Counted from the first letter of the stretch, positions 47,661 through 61,900 are shown. The stretch is DNA of 64,000 nt from Bacillus sp. USDA818B3_A (GCF_009928415.1 NZ_JAABNN010000002.1:124001-188000); one strand, 5' to 3'. The notes: generated by a model not told the origin, from the letters alone. A program made the numbers and translations.

Positions 47661-48870
47661 TTGTTTTCATATCCTTAAATAATGAAGTAATTTCTTCAAT
47701 AATTTTACCAGCAACCTCATGCTTTGACATAAGCGGTAAATGAATAACTTCTCCCGACCGTTTAAAAATAGTGACGATATTTGTATCTGTACCGAATCCG
47801 GCACCTTCCGCTTTTACGTTATTGGCAACAATCATATCCGCATTTTTCTTGTTTAATTTACTCTGAGCATATTCTTCAAGGTGGTCTGTCTCTGCAGCAA
47901 AACCAACCAGAATCTGATTTTCTTTTCTAACCCCAAGCTCAAACAAAATATCATTTGTCCGTTCAAGCTCAATGTTTGTATCCCCTGCTTGTTTTTTCAC
48001 CTTATGGTCAAAGGTAACTTTCGGACGGTAATCAGCAACTGCTGCCGTTTTAATAACTACATCTGCTGAGTCATAGCAGGTTAAAACCGCCTGATACATT
48101 TCTTCCGCACTCTCGACTATTACAAGCTCTACACCCTGTGGGGATGTTAATGAAACAGGGCCTGAAATCAGTATGACACGTGCCCCCTGTTTAACGGATT
48201 CTTCAGCTAACGCGTAACCCATCTTTCCAGAGGAATGGTTCGAGATAAACCGGACGGGATCTATTTTTTCACGGGTAGGTCCTGCCGTTATAACGATTGT
48301 TTTACCCTTTAATAACTGTCGGCTTTGTTGACTGAAGTAATTTTGAATTAACTTCACAATATTCTCCGGCTCTTCTAGTCGGCCCTTTCCAACATAACCA
48401 CAGGCAAGGTACCCTTCACTTGGCTCAATGAATTGGCAGCCATATTCCGCGAGTAAAGCCAGATTCTTTTTAACCGCAGGGTGGTCGTACATATGCACAT
48501 TCATAGCAGGGGCAATCCACACAGGTGAGGTTGCTGCAAGCAATGTGGTTGTGATCATATTATCCGCAATTCCAGCGGCTAATTTGCCAATTGTGTTAGC
48601 CGTGGCTGGGGCGACAAGAATCAAATCAGCCCAATCTGCTAAATCAATATGTGCAATCACTTGTGGATTTTTCTCATCAAAAGTGTCCGTAAACACATCA
48701 TTCCTTGATAAGGCCTGAAAGGTTAAGGAAGTAACAAATTTCTCTGCCGATTCACTTAATATGACCTTCACGTTAAAGCCTGCCTGAACAAGCTTACTCG
48801 TAAGTGCTGCTGCTTTATAAACAGCGATCCCTCCAGTGACACACAATAGGATGTTGCGTACCTTACTCAT
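47647..48870 (-). CDS. coaBC: Bifunctional CoaBC (phosphopantothenoylcysteine decarboxylase/synthase)
   Basis: Bifunctional coenzyme A enzyme: CoaB joins cysteine to 4'-phosphopantothenate, and CoaC decarboxylates the product. It has 407 residues from the ATG at 48870; the GTG at 48885 is less well spaced. The N-terminal flavoprotein part (about 1-185) has the HIDLADWADLILVAPATANTIGK-type active-site segment, PAMNVHMY and GYLACGYVGKGRL. The CoaB half has ITAGPTREKIDPVRFISN and AAVADYRPK. It overlaps priA. Confidence 0.96.
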   Translation of the reverse strand: MSKVRNILLCVTGGIAVYKAAALTSKLVQAGFNVKVILSESAEKFVTSLTFQALSRNDVFTDTFDEKNPQVIAHIDLADWADLILVAPATANTIGKLAAGIADNMITTTLLAATSPVWIAPAMNVHMYDHPAVKKNLALLAEYGCQFIEPSEGYLACGYVGKGRLEEPENIVKLIQNYFSQQSRQLLKGKTIVITAGPTREKIDPVRFISNHSSGKMGYALAEESVKQGARVILISGPVSLTSPQGVELVIVESAEEMYQAVLTCYDSADVVIKTAAVADYRPKVTFDHKVKKQAGDTNIELERTNDILFELGVRKENQILVGFAAETDHLEEYAQSKLNKKNADMIVANNVKAEGAGFGTDTNIVTIFKRSGEVIHLPLMSKHEVAGKIIEEITSLFKDMKTNGNS

Positions 48871-48981
48871 TTTTAAAGCCCCCACTCTTGTCCATTACTT
48901 TATCTTTTATTATGCTAGAAAAGCTCTATTTTTTCATCTATTTACTAACGAAAAAGCTCCATTCATCTCGGAGGTAAAATA

Positions 48982-49021
48982 AAAAGGCTGACATACAGGC
49001 GATTCCCTTTTGTCAGACCTT
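48982..49021 (-). terminator. Rho-independent terminator of the gmk-rpoZ unit
   Basis: On the minus strand AAGGTCTGACA (49011-49021) pairs with TGTCAGCCTT (48984-48993) with one bulge. TTTATTTT follows. It ends the yloC-remA-gmk-rpoZ transcript. Confidence 0.7.
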
Positions 49022-49057
49022 CGTTCAACTTATTTATGATGCCTGATGGCCGGACGA

Positions 49058-49276
49058 TTACTCACCAGATGTTTCTGCCTTTTTTGAAACACGATATGTT
49101 AGTTCCCCGCTATAGATTTCCTCTAACGCTTTTCCTACATACTTGTAGGATACATACTTAGGAAGTCTCTCATCTTTTACCTGTGACATCACGCGTGCAC
49201 GCTTTGCAGCAACAGATACAAGGGAATATTTTGAATCAATTTTTTCTAATAATGAGTCAATAGACGGATATAACAT
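49058..49276 (-). CDS. rpoZ: RNA polymerase omega subunit
   Basis: Omega subunit, which chaperones RNA polymerase beta'. It has 72 residues from the ATG at 49276 ([20 protein letters not shown]), nine bases after GGAGG; an upstream in-frame TTG lies directly on that site and cannot be used. AAKRARVM and the YVGKALEEI helix are the family's conserved parts. It starts one base past the gmk stop. Confidence 0.95.
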   Translation of the reverse strand: MLYPSIDSLLEKIDSKYSLVSVAAKRARVMSQVKDERLPKYVSYKYVGKALEEIYSGELTYRVSKKAETSGE

Positions 49277-49277
49277 A

Positions 49278-49904
<627 letters not shown>

Positions 49905-50168
49905 CTACCCTTCATCAATAATTTCATCACGGTCTGTTAAGCGATTGGCAACCGTCTCCGGCTGTACAGCTGAAAGAATGACATGGTCACTATCCATAAC
50001 GATTACAGCACGTGTCCGCCTGCCATAAGTAGCGTCAATTAATGATCCCCGATCCCTTGCATCTTGAATAATTCGTTTAATTGGCGCAGACTCCGGGCTG
50101 ACAATGGAAATAATTCGATTGGCAGATACAATATTGCCAAATCCAATATTGATTAATTTAATCGACAT
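49905..50168 (-). CDS. remA: Extracellular matrix regulator RemA
   Basis: RemA (YlzA) is a small DNA-binding activator of biofilm matrix and osmoprotection genes in B. subtilis. It has 87 residues and nearly the same sequence as B. subtilis Rem[39 protein letters not shown] and [24 protein letters not shown] precedes the ATG. It lies between yloC and gmk. Regulation of matrix genes in this organism is inferred from the family. Confidence 0.95.
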   Translation of the reverse strand: MSIKLINIGFGNIVSANRIISIVSPESAPIKRIIQDARDRGSLIDATYGRRTRAVIVMDSDHVILSAVQPETVANRLTDRDEIIDEG

Positions 50169-50229
50169 GGTTACTCATCCAATCATTAATAATATATTTT
50201 GACCGTGTAAAACAGTTTCTAAACAAACC

Positions 50230-51105
50230 CTATTCGATATTCTGAACCTGTTCCTTCAGCTTTTCAAGTAAACTTTTGATTTCAACCACTTTTTTAGCAA
50301 TATTTGAATCATTTGCTTTTGAGCCGATGGTATTGGTCTCTCTATTCATTTCTTGAACTAAAAAATCCAGCTTTCTGCCAATGGGTTCATTTTCATCTAA
50401 CGTCTGTAAAAATTGCTGGATGTGACTTCTTAAACGGGTAATTTCTTCATTAATATCTGCTTTATCTGCAAAAACAGCTGTCTCGGTCAGAATTCTCGTC
50501 TCATCGAGCTGCCCATTTAGAAATTCCTGCATTCTTTTGGTCAACCGTTCTTTAAAAGCTTGAACCACCAATGGTGCAAATTTCTGAAGGTCCGTTATAT
50601 CCGTCTCCATTTGAGCAGTTATCGCGAGTAAGTCTTGTTTAAGTATTTCACCTTCTGCCATCCGCATTTGCTTAAGCATGAGAACAGCTTCTTCTGTGGC
50701 TGACAGGACCAGCTTTTCAATCTCTTCATTTCCTGCATCAATTTCTTCAATATGTATGAGCTCTGCTCGCGTCAGCAAATCTTGCAGGGTAATCGTCCCA
50801 TCTAATCCATATTTACTTTTAGCATCATTGATAAGTTGATAATATTGATCAATCAACTTCCAATCTGCCTGGAGCTTCCTTGAGACCATCCCTTCCCCAT
50901 CAACACTTACATACACTTCGACACGGCCGCGGCGAATATGCTGACTTAAGATTTTCTTCATTTTATCTTCTATAATTAATAGTTGTCGTGGCATACGGAT
51001 ATTGATCTCAGAAAAACGGTGGTTCACTGTTTTAATTTCAACATTCACCGAAAAAGTCCCTGAGGCTGATTTTCCTCTGCCAAACCCTGTCATACTAAAA
51101 ACCAT
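50230..51105 (-). CDS. yloC: YicC/YloC family endoribonuclease
   Basis: YloC/YicC family protein; family members act as endoribonucleases involved in small RNA turnover. It has 291 residues from the ATG at 51105 (MVFSMTGFGRG), the conserved beginning, although the ribosome site is weak. MRPRQLLxxED-like MPRQLLIIEDKMKKIL, RRGRVEVYVSVDG and the C-terminal PIGRKLDFLVQEMNRETNTIGSK-type block (the family's most conserved part) are present. It heads the yloC-remA-gmk-rpoZ unit. Confidence 0.93.
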   Translation of the reverse strand: MVFSMTGFGRGKSASGTFSVNVEIKTVNHRFSEINIRMPRQLLIIEDKMKKILSQHIRRGRVEVYVSVDGEGMVSRKLQADWKLIDQYYQLINDAKSKYGLDGTITLQDLLTRAELIHIEEIDAGNEEIEKLVLSATEEAVLMLKQMRMAEGEILKQDLLAITAQMETDITDLQKFAPLVVQAFKERLTKRMQEFLNGQLDETRILTETAVFADKADINEEITRLRSHIQQFLQTLDENEPIGRKLDFLVQEMNRETNTIGSKANDSNIAKKVVEIKSLLEKLKEQVQNIE

Positions 51106-51153
51106 CACGTACACATCCAATCTTTGATAATGATCGGCTCTAAATTTTTCAAA

Positions 51154-51194
51154 AATAACAAAAGGTAATAGAAATGAATTCTATCACCTTTTGG
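51154..51194 (-). terminator. Rho-independent terminator of yloB
   Basis: CAAAAGGTAATAGAA (51159-51173) pairs with TTCTATCACCTTTTG (51179-51193) with one mismatch. The minus-strand tail is TTATTTTTG. It separates yloB from yloC. Confidence 0.85.
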
Positions 51195-51207
51195 ATTATA
51201 ACACACT

Positions 51208-53886
51208 TTATTTTGTTTTTCTTAATAAAAATGATCCTGCTAGTAAAAAAGTTGGAACGGAAGACAATCCTAATATCAACAGCCAATCTTTTGCTGAGAT
51301 AGGAAGTGTGTGGAAAATAGGCTGTAATGGCGGGTAGTAAATAGCAACTAACATTAGTAATAGTGATGAAATAACCGCCCAAACAAGATATTGATTGCCG
51401 AAAGGATTTCTCGATAAAACAGACTTCTCACTGCGGCAGTCAAATACATGGATCAACTGAGCCATAACCAAGGTTGCAAATGCCACCGTCTGTGCATATT
51501 GCAGCTGCGTCGGATCATTATGGTAAACGATCATAAATGATAATAGGGTAACTAGTCCTATTAGGAATCCGCGAGAGATTACCTTCCAGCCAAGACCTCG
51601 CGAGAAAACACCCTCATTCGGACTGCGCGGCCCGCGCTTCATTACATTTTCCTCTGGTTGATCCAATCCTAATGCCATTGCTGGCAGACCGTCTGTCACT
51701 AGATTAACCCAAAGAATTTGAATCGGTACGAGCGGGAGCGGAAGGGCTAAAAGCATGGCAAACAGCATGACCAAAATCTCTCCGACATTGGAGGCTAGCA
51801 AATATCTGACAAACTTACGGATATTTTCATAGATGTTTCTACCTTCTTTGATCGCAGCTTTGATGGTGGCAAAATTGTCATCTAATAAAACAAGTGCAGA
51901 GGCTTCTTTTGCAACATCTGTTCCCGTAATCCCCATGGCTACGCCAATATCGGCTGCCTTAATAGCTGGTGCATCATTTACTCCATCACCCGTCATCGCG
52001 ACGATATGCCCTCTATTTTGCAGGGCTTTAACGATTTTCAGCTTGTGTTCTGGAGAAACCCTGGCAAATACAGAGACATCATCGACTACCTCTTCTAGAT
52101 CCTCAACAGACATCTCAGCTAGTGCTTTTCCGTCAAGCACCTTGCTTTTTTTGGTCAAAATCCCCAGCTGGGAGGCAATCGCTTTTGCAGTAATCACATG
52201 GTCACCGGTAATCATGACGGTTTTGATGCCAGCATCCTTACATTCTTTTACTGCCGCTTTGACTTCTGGTCTTGGCGGGTCGATCATCCCCTGAACCCCA
52301 ATAAAGGTTAATTTTTTCTCCGCCTCGTTGTCACTTAAAATGAGCGTGTTGGCGGGGATTGGTTTATAAGCAATGGCAATAGTTCTTAATGCCTGGGAAG
52401 CCAGTCCATTAATTGCTTCCTGAACCTTCGTTTGCGTGTCCTTATTTAAGTATTGTGTTCGCTCGTCCCACAGAACGGACTCACAGATGCCTAATACAAC
52501 ATCTGGTGCCCCCTTTGTAACAATGAAGTTCCGGCCTTGTTTATCTTTCACATGGATACTCATCATTTTCCTGGTAGAATCAAAAGGGAATTCATTGACA
52601 ATCGTAAACTCTTCCAATAGTTTTTGACGTTCAAATCCTGCTTTCATCGCACTGACTAGAAGAGCGCCTTCCGTCGGGTCTCCGTCAAGGATAAAATCGT
52701 CCTCTTTAACGGCCAGTTCGGAATGGTTGCATAACATTCCAAAGATAAGCATTTGCTGAAGCGACTTCTCATCTCTTGGCTGTACCGTTTGGTCTTCCCG
52801 GTAAAAGTTTCCTTGCGGCTGATAGCCGACACCGTCAACCGTCCACGTCTGCCCACCGCTCCAAAGGTGGGTCACCGTCATTTTGTTTTGAGTCATGGTT
52901 CCGGTTTTATCCGAACAAATAACGGATGCACATCCGAGAGTTTCAACAGCCGGCAGTTTCCTGACAATGGCATTTTTCTTAATCATTTTTTGGACACCTA
53001 GTGACAAGGCCACAGTTACAATTGCCGGCAAACCTTCAGGTATGGCTGCTACAGCTAAAGAGACCCCAGCTAAAAACATTTCATATAATTCATGTCCCTG
53101 GACCACTCCCACAATCACTACCAAGACTGTCAGTGCCAACGCCACGGTAATCAATATTTTTCCAAGCTGCTCTAAACGACGTTGCAGCGGTGTATCTTGG
53201 GACTCTGCATTTTGCAATAAATCCGCAATTTGTCCCATCGCCGTTTTCATACCGGTTGCAGTGACCACACCTAATCCGCTTCCACGTGTAATCATCGTCC
53301 CCATGAAGGCGATGTTTTCCATATCACCAATACCAGGATTAGGATTGCTGAGCGGATTAATATGCTTGGTAACAGGCACGGACTCACCAGTCAATGCTGA
53401 TTCTTCTATTTCTAAACTTTTTGACTCTATAATACGTACATCTGCACCAATCCTGTCGCCGCTTGCGAATTTAATAATATCGCCAATCACTATTTCTTTA
53501 GAAGGAATTTTTAACCATTGTCCTTCGCGCAGTACGGAGACTTGCGGAGCGGATAACTCTTTTAGGGCTTGCAGTGATTTTTCCGCCCGCCGTTCCTGAT
53601 AAAAACCCAGGAATCCGTTAATAATCACAATCGCTATGATTGCAATTGCATCGATATACTCGCCAAGCAAGCCAGATATTAATGTGGCAGCTAACAGCAC
53701 TAAAACCATAAAATCTTTAAATTGGCTGAAGAACAAAAGTAGAGCAGATTGTTTTTCGCCTTCCTCTAATTCGTTTAGCCCGTGCTGTTTAACCCGTTTC
53801 TTTACTTCATCCTGCGATAATCCAGAAGAAAAGTCGGTTTCTAGAGCCTTTTCTACTTGATCGATCTTCATTTCATGGAATTTCAT
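51208..53886 (-). CDS. yloB: P-type calcium-transporting ATPase YloB
   Basis: Membrane P-type (P2A) ATPase, 892 residues. It aligns throughout with B. subtilis YloB, described as a calcium pump linked to sporulation. TGES (166-169) is the dephosphorylation loop, PEGLP (283-287) lies in membrane helix 4 of the ion site, and DKTGT (326-330) is phosphorylated. MTGDGVNDAPAIKAADIGVAMG is split around the hinge, and the last 250 residues contain about six membrane helices. The N-terminal cation-ATPase domain is complete. It is monocistronic and divergent from rqcH. Confidence 0.95.
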   Translation of the reverse strand: MKFHEMKIDQVEKALETDFSSGLSQDEVKKRVKQHGLNELEEGEKQSALLLFFSQFKDFMVLVLLAATLISGLLGEYIDAIAIIAIVIINGFLGFYQERRAEKSLQALKELSAPQVSVLREGQWLKIPSKEIVIGDIIKFASGDRIGADVRIIESKSLEIEESALTGESVPVTKHINPLSNPNPGIGDMENIAFMGTMITRGSGLGVVTATGMKTAMGQIADLLQNAESQDTPLQRRLEQLGKILITVALALTVLVVIVGVVQGHELYEMFLAGVSLAVAAIPEGLPAIVTVALSLGVQKMIKKNAIVRKLPAVETLGCASVICSDKTGTMTQNKMTVTHLWSGGQTWTVDGVGYQPQGNFYREDQTVQPRDEKSLQQMLIFGMLCNHSELAVKEDDFILDGDPTEGALLVSAMKAGFERQKLLEEFTIVNEFPFDSTRKMMSIHVKDKQGRNFIVTKGAPDVVLGICESVLWDERTQYLNKDTQTKVQEAINGLASQALRTIAIAYKPIPANTLILSDNEAEKKLTFIGVQGMIDPPRPEVKAAVKECKDAGIKTVMITGDHVITAKAIASQLGILTKKSKVLDGKALAEMSVEDLEEVVDDVSVFARVSPEHKLKIVKALQNRGHIVAMTGDGVNDAPAIKAADIGVAMGITGTDVAKEASALVLLDDNFATIKAAIKEGRNIYENIRKFVRYLLASNVGEILVMLFAMLLALPLPLVPIQILWVNLVTDGLPAMALGLDQPEENVMKRGPRSPNEGVFSRGLGWKVISRGFLIGLVTLLSFMIVYHNDPTQLQYAQTVAFATLVMAQLIHVFDCRSEKSVLSRNPFGNQYLVWAVISSLLLMLVAIYYPPLQPIFHTLPISAKDWLLILGLSSVPTFLLAGSFLLRKTK

Positions 53887-54049
53887 CCGACCATCTCACT
53901 TCCCCCTTTTATAGACTTGCTCTAAGGAAAGCTTATTCAGGGTCGTCCAAAAAAATGCTAGATGAAATGTTTAAGATAGGTTAAATTAAGACAGATATTA
54001 TTCAGATAGGATATAATTGAAACATAGCATTTAGAAAAGGATGTTTTCC

Positions 54050-55759
54050 ATGTCATTTGATGGTTTATTTACAAAAGCAATGGTGGATGAATTGGTTCGT
54101 TCCCTCAAGGGCGGACGGATTAACAAAGTCCATCAGCCATATAAAAATGAAGTCATTTTAACGATTCGTGCCAACGGAGTGAATCAAAAACTATTATTAT
54201 CGGCTCATCCAAGTTACGCCAGGGTTCAATTCACGAACGAAGCCTATGACAATCCCAGTGAGCCGCCAATGTTCTGTATGCTTCTTAGAAAGCATATTGA
54301 AGGATATATATTAGAGGATTTATATCAGGTCGGTAATGACCGGATCATTGTGTTAGAAATTAAGGGAAGAAATGAAATTGGCGATATCAGCTATAAGCAG
54401 TTGATTATCGAAATTATGGGACGTCATAGCAATATTGTCTTAGTGGATAAAACGCGCAATCTCATACTTGATAGTATTAAGCATGTTTCATTTGCGATAA
54501 ACAGCCATAGGGCGATCCTTCCTGGACAGCCGTATATTAACCCGCCAGAACAAAATAAAGTAGATCCGTTTACCGCAAGTGAAGAGGATGTATTAAAGAA
54601 GGTTGATTTTATGGGCGGTAAGCTTGACCGTCAGCTTGTCGACCACTTTGGAGGTGTCTCCCCGCTATTTGCGAAGGAAGTGATCTTTCAAAGCGGACTG
54701 GCCAATCGTACCACCGTTCCGGCGACGTTTATCCGTTTTATGAAAAAAATAAGTTCTGGTGATATTGCTCCTTCGATTATGAATGCAAATGGTAAAGAAT
54801 TATTTTATTTATTCCCGCTCGAGCATGTAAACGGAGATGTACGGACCTTTCCTGCACTTAGTGAAATGCTCGACCGTTTTTACTTCGGTAAAGCTGAACG
54901 TGACCGCGTCAAACAGCAGGGAAATGATATTGAAAGATTTATCAGTAATGAAAAAGAAAAGAATGAGAAGAAAATTGATAAACTCCAGAGGACATTGGAA
55001 GAGGCAGAGAAAGCAGAAAAGTTCCAACTTTATGGAGAGTTGTTAACTGCTAATCTATATGCGGCCAAAAAGGGTATGAAAGAAATTGAAGTTCTTAATT
55101 ACTATGATGAAAATGGCGGCATGGTGGTTATTCCGCTCGATACAAGGAAGACTCCATCTGATAATGCGCAGAAGTATTTTTCCAAATATCAGAAGGCTAA
55201 GAATTCGATTTCCATTGTGATGGAGCAAATTGAAATGGCACGTGAGGAAGTCGAGTATTTTGATAATTTGCTGCAACAGGTCCAAGCAGCCTCGCCAAAA
55301 GACCTTCAAGAAATCCGTGAGGAACTTGTGGAGGGCGGGTATCTCCGCGAACGGCAAAAACGGAATGTGAAAAAGCTTCAGAACGCAAAGCCGGTACTCG
55401 ATCATTTTGTTGCGTCCGATGGGACAGAGATTATTGTTGGTAAGAATAATAAACAAAATGATTACCTTACGAATAAGTTGGCAGCCCGCGATGAAATTTG
55501 GCTTCATACAAAGGATATTCCTGGGTCACATGTGGTAATCCGAAGTAAGGAACCTTCTGAAGAGACGATTCTTGAAGCAGCAAATTTAGCGGCCTATTAT
55601 AGTAAGGCTCGTAATTCCGGATCGGTACCTGTCGATTTTACAAAAGTGCGCCACGTGAAAAAACCGAGTGGAGCCAAGCCTGGATTTGTCATTTACGATA
55701 ACCAGCAAACGGTTTATGTCACTCCAGACGAAGAATTGGTTCTAAAACTAAAAAAATGA
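54050..55759 (+). CDS. rqcH: Ribosome quality control protein RqcH (NFACT family)
   Basis: RqcH (YloA) binds stalled 50S subunits carrying peptidyl-tRNA and adds C-terminal alanine tails that mark the peptide for degradation. It has 569 residues from the ATG at 54050, eight bases after AAGGA; the ATG at 54041 abuts that site. The N-terminal NFACT-N domain (1-200), helix-hairpin segment, long coiled coil (about 280-440) and the NFACT-R domain with [17 protein letters not shown] are complete. A TATAAT at 54012-54017 may be its -10. It is convergent with pyrE. Confidence 0.95.
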   Translation: MSFDGLFTKAMVDELVRSLKGGRINKVHQPYKNEVILTIRANGVNQKLLLSAHPSYARVQFTNEAYDNPSEPPMFCMLLRKHIEGYILEDLYQVGNDRIIVLEIKGRNEIGDISYKQLIIEIMGRHSNIVLVDKTRNLILDSIKHVSFAINSHRAILPGQPYINPPEQNKVDPFTASEEDVLKKVDFMGGKLDRQLVDHFGGVSPLFAKEVIFQSGLANRTTVPATFIRFMKKISSGDIAPSIMNANGKELFYLFPLEHVNGDVRTFPALSEMLDRFYFGKAERDRVKQQGNDIERFISNEKEKNEKKIDKLQRTLEEAEKAEKFQLYGELLTANLYAAKKGMKEIEVLNYYDENGGMVVIPLDTRKTPSDNAQKYFSKYQKAKNSISIVMEQIEMAREEVEYFDNLLQQVQAASPKDLQEIREELVEGGYLRERQKRNVKKLQNAKPVLDHFVASDGTEIIVGKNNKQNDYLTNKLAARDEIWLHTKDIPGSHVVIRSKEPSEETILEAANLAAYYSKARNSGSVPVDFTKVRHVKKPSGAKPGFVIYDNQQTVYVTPDEELVLKLKK

Positions 55760-55763
55760 TGCA

Positions 55764-55790
55764 AAAACGGGAGCTTTTGGCTCCCGTTTT
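55764..55790. terminator. Bidirectional terminator between rqcH and pyrE
   Basis: AAAACGGGAGC (55764-55774) pairs perfectly with GCTCCCGTTTT (55780-55790). There are T runs on both strands, so it can end rqcH and stop pyr transcription. Confidence 0.85.
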
Positions 55791-55794
55791 TTAT

Positions 55795-55875
55795 TTACCG
55801 GCACTTTTTAATGTTTTATCGGCGCTTTCTTATGTTTTATCGGCACTTTAGCATATTTTATCGGCACTTTTTAAA
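55795..55875. repeat. Tandem repeat of 21 bp, four units
   Basis: The core CGGCACTTT (CGGCGCTTT in unit 2) starts at 55799, 55820, 55841 and 55862, a constant step of 21 bases. The flanking TTTTAT is also kept in three units. The array lies between the bidirectional terminator and the pyrE stop and contains no gene. Its spacers are too short for a CRISPR array. Two helical turns of spacing put every core on the same face of the DNA. Confidence 0.8.
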
Positions 55876-55894
55876 TTCTCTTGTTTAAAAAAAT

Positions 55895-56544
55895 TTATTT
55901 TAGCAGTGATGCTGCTTCCTCGAACTTTTTGCTCCATGCAGCTGGATCTTTGCTCCATAATAACAAGCTTTCTTGATTTTCCGCACTTACATAGCCCTTA
56001 TCAATTGCCACTTCAATCAGTGTAGAAAAATCAGTAATTGAAAAACTCTTAATATTTTCCTCTGCAAATACTTGTTTTCCTTTTTCAAGACCGTATGTAA
56101 AAATGGATACGACCCCTAGTACGTCACATCCTGCCTCTTTTAGTGCATCAACGGCCGTTACGACACTGCCTCCAGTAGAAATCAAGTCTTCAACTATGAC
56201 GACTTTTTGGCCGGCCTCGGCTTTTCCTTCAATTTGATTCCCTTTCCCATGACCCTTTGCTTTTGAACGAACATAGCACATTGGAAGGTCCATAAGGTCA
56301 CTTACCCATGCCGCATGAGGAATTCCAGCTGTTGCTGTCCCAGCGACTACCTCAGTTCCAGGAAAGTTTTCTTCAATCAGCTGCTTCAGTCCTGCAGCAA
56401 TAGCTCTCCTCACCTCAGGGTATGAAAGTGTTAAACGATTATCACAATAAATGGGGGAACGAAGTCCTGATGTCCATGTAAACGGCTCCTCAGGTTTTAA
56501 GGCAACCGCATTGATTTCTAGTAATTTTTCAGCAATTAATTGTT

Positions 56545-56548
<4 letters not shown>
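55895..56548 (-). CDS. pyrE: Orotate phosphoribosyltransferase
   Basis: PyrE joins orotate to PRPP to give OMP, the fifth step of UMP synthesis. It has 217 residues from the ATG at 56548 ([17 protein letters not shown]), preceded by [26 protein letters not shown] and the PRPP loop [14 protein letters not shown] are complete. The ATG overlaps the pyrF stop (ATGA). It is the last gene of the operon. Confidence 0.97.
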
Positions 56549-58940
<2,392 letters not shown>

Positions 58941-58944
<4 letters not shown>

Positions 58945-61900
58945 GCAAATACTGCCTCCTTTTTCATGGCTGTCATCGGTTCTGCTGAGAAGTTCATAGA
59001 TTCAATCACCTTTAAGATTGCATCAGCTGTATCCAGTGAGGTTAAGCAAGGAACACCATTCTCAACCGCTTCACGTCGGATTCTAAAGCCATCACGTTCT
59101 GGCTGCTTGCCTTTTGTTAGAGTATTAACAATGAACTGGGCATCTCCATTATGGATGACATCCAATAGCGTTTTTCCTTCTGAACCAATTTTCCCAACCA
59201 CTTTTACTCTTAGGCCTGCAGCTTCTAAAACGGCTGCTGTACCGCTTGTTGCCATTAGACGATAACCAATGTTTGAGAAACGCTTCGCAAGTTTTAATGC
59301 TTCTTCTTTATCCTTATCGGACACTGTGAACAATACGGTTCCGAATGGCTGGATTTTCATCCCTGAAGCCACTAATCCTTTATATAATGCTTTTTCGAGG
59401 GTGGCATCCTTGCCCATTACTTCACCCGTAGACTTCATTTCAGGTCCAAGCGTGATATCTACACTCTTCAGTTTGGCGAAAGAGAAGACAGGAACCTTAA
59501 CATATACTCCTTCTTTTTCAGTAACAAGACCCGGAATGTAACCTTGGTCAAGGATAGATACTCCAAGAATCGCTTGGGTTGCAATTTTAGCCATTGGAAT
59601 ATTCGTAATTTTACTTAAGAAAGGAACGGTACGGCTGGATCTTGGGTTAACCTCTAGAACAAACACTTCGTCGCCTGCAAGTACATATTGTATGTTTAGT
59701 AATCCAATAATGTTTAAGCCTCTTGCTAGTTTCTCTGTATACTCAACAAGGGTTTGTTTGGTTTTCTCACTTAGCGTTTGCGGCGGGTAAACAGCAATCG
59801 AGTCACCTGAGTGAACCCCAGCTCGTTCGATATGTTCCATAATGCCTGGGATTAATACGTTGGTCCCATCACAAATCGCATCTACTTCAATCTCTTTTCC
59901 TGTTAAATAACGGTCAATCAAAACAGGATGTTCAGGATTTACATTTACTGCGTTTTTCATATAGTAAAGAAGTTCTTCTTCACGGTAGACGATCTCCATC
60001 GCTCTTCCGCCTAACACGTAAGAAGGACGGACAAGAACCGGATAACCGATTTCGCCGGCAATCACCAGTGCTTCTTCCACTGACATGGCTGTTTTTCCTA
60101 ACGGCTGCGGGATATTTAATTGTTGAAGAGCCTGTTCAAATTTATCGCGATTTTCTGCGCGGTCTAAATCTTCTAAGCTTGTTCCGAGAATTTTCACACC
60201 GTTTTCTTCAAGTTTAGCTGCTAGATTGATCGCGGTTTGTCCGCCGAATTGAACAACTACCCCTACTGGTTTTTCTAAATCAATGATACTCATTACATCT
60301 TCAATCGTAAGCGGCTCGAAGTAAAGCTTATCGGAAATACTGAAATCAGTCGATACGGTTTCTGGATTATTGTTGATAATAATCGCTTCATAGCCTGCTT
60401 CTTTAATCGCTTTTACAGAGTGAACCGTCGCATAATCAAATTCAATTCCTTGGCCGATTCGGATCGGTCCAGAACCTAGGACGATCACACTACTTTTCTC
60501 TGTCACAATCGACTCGTTTTCCTCTTCATAGGTGCCATAGTAGTAAGGTGTTGCCGATTCGAATTCTGCTGCACAAGTATCAACCATTTTATATACAGGT
60601 TTAATCTCTTGATTCTTTCTGGTCTGATAAATTTCTCTTTCCGATACATTCCATAATTCAGCGATTTTTTTATCAGTAAAGCCTTTTTGTTTGGCCTCTA
60701 GTAAAATTTCGGTTTCGAAAGGATTGGCTGCGATTGCCTTTTCCAGTTCAATAATTCGTTCCATCTTCTTTAGGAAGAACAAATCGATTTTACTCCATTC
60801 ATGAATGGTGTCTATTGTTAATCCACGTTTTAACCCTTCTGCGATGTAAAAGAGTCTTTCATCTCCCGCTTTACGGATCCGCTTCTCAAGTAATTCATCA
60901 TCAATCTCAGAAGCACCGTTTAGTTCAAAGTGATGAACGCCTGCTTCAAGGGATCTGATCGCCTTCAATAACGATTCTTCGAATGTACGGCCAATCGCCA
61001 TAATCTCACCGGTTGCTTTCATTTGCGTACCAAGTGAACGATTACCCGATTCGAACTTGTCAAACGGCCATCTTGGGATTTTCGTCACGATATAATCAAG
61101 CGCTGGCTCAAAGCTTGCATAGGTTTTTCCTGTTACGGGGTTTAACATTTCATCAAGTGTTAAACCGACTGCAATTTTGGCTGCAAGCTTTGCAATAGGG
61201 TACCCTGTTGCTTTTGACGCTAATGCCGAAGAACGGCTAACACGTGGATTTACTTCGATAATATAGTAATTATAGCTATAAGGATCAAGAGCAAGCTGGA
61301 CGTTACAGCCGCCTTCAATACCTAAGGCACGGATAATTTTTAATGAAACATTTCGAAGCAGCTGATACTCACGGTCACTTAATGTCTGGCTCGGTGCCAC
61401 AACAATCGAATCCCCAGTGTGTACGCCGACAGGATCGATGTTTTCCATGTTACAAACCACAATCGCATTATCGTTTGCATCACGCATTACTTCATATTCT
61501 ATTTCCTTGAAACCAGCGATACTTTTTTCTAGTAAACATTGAGTTACGGGGCTGTGCTTTAAGCCGCTAGTAACGATTTCTTCTAATTCCTCATCGTTGT
61601 GGCAAATTCCGCCGCCTGTTCCCCCTAATGTAAAGGCAGGACGGACAATTACTGGAAAGCCAATTTTTTCAACAAATGCTTTTGCCTCTGATAATTCATG
61701 AATGATTTCACTATCTGGAACTGGTTCGTTTAATTCATTCATTAGGCTGCGGAAAAGGTCGCGGTCCTCAGCTTGGTTAATCGCTGAAAGTTTCGTGCCA
61801 AGAATTTCCACTTCACATTCAGCTAAAACGCCTGATTTTGTAAGATCAACCGCCAGGTTAAGGCCTGTTTGTCCGCCAAGGGTCGCAAGCAGTGCATCTG

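Noticed and set aside
53387..53660. Plus-strand open frames across yloB and smc and long frames opposite hslV, ffh and fabG
   Set aside because: They are antisense shadows of recognised genes, with no ribosome sites or family features.
53887..54049. Strong promoters in the yloB-rqcH divergent gap
   Set aside because: Only a TATAAT for rqcH was found; neither side has a -35 good enough to call.
55795..55875. Possible CRISPR array
   Set aside because: The repeat unit is 21 bases in total including the variable part, so there is no room for spacers, and there are no cas genes.
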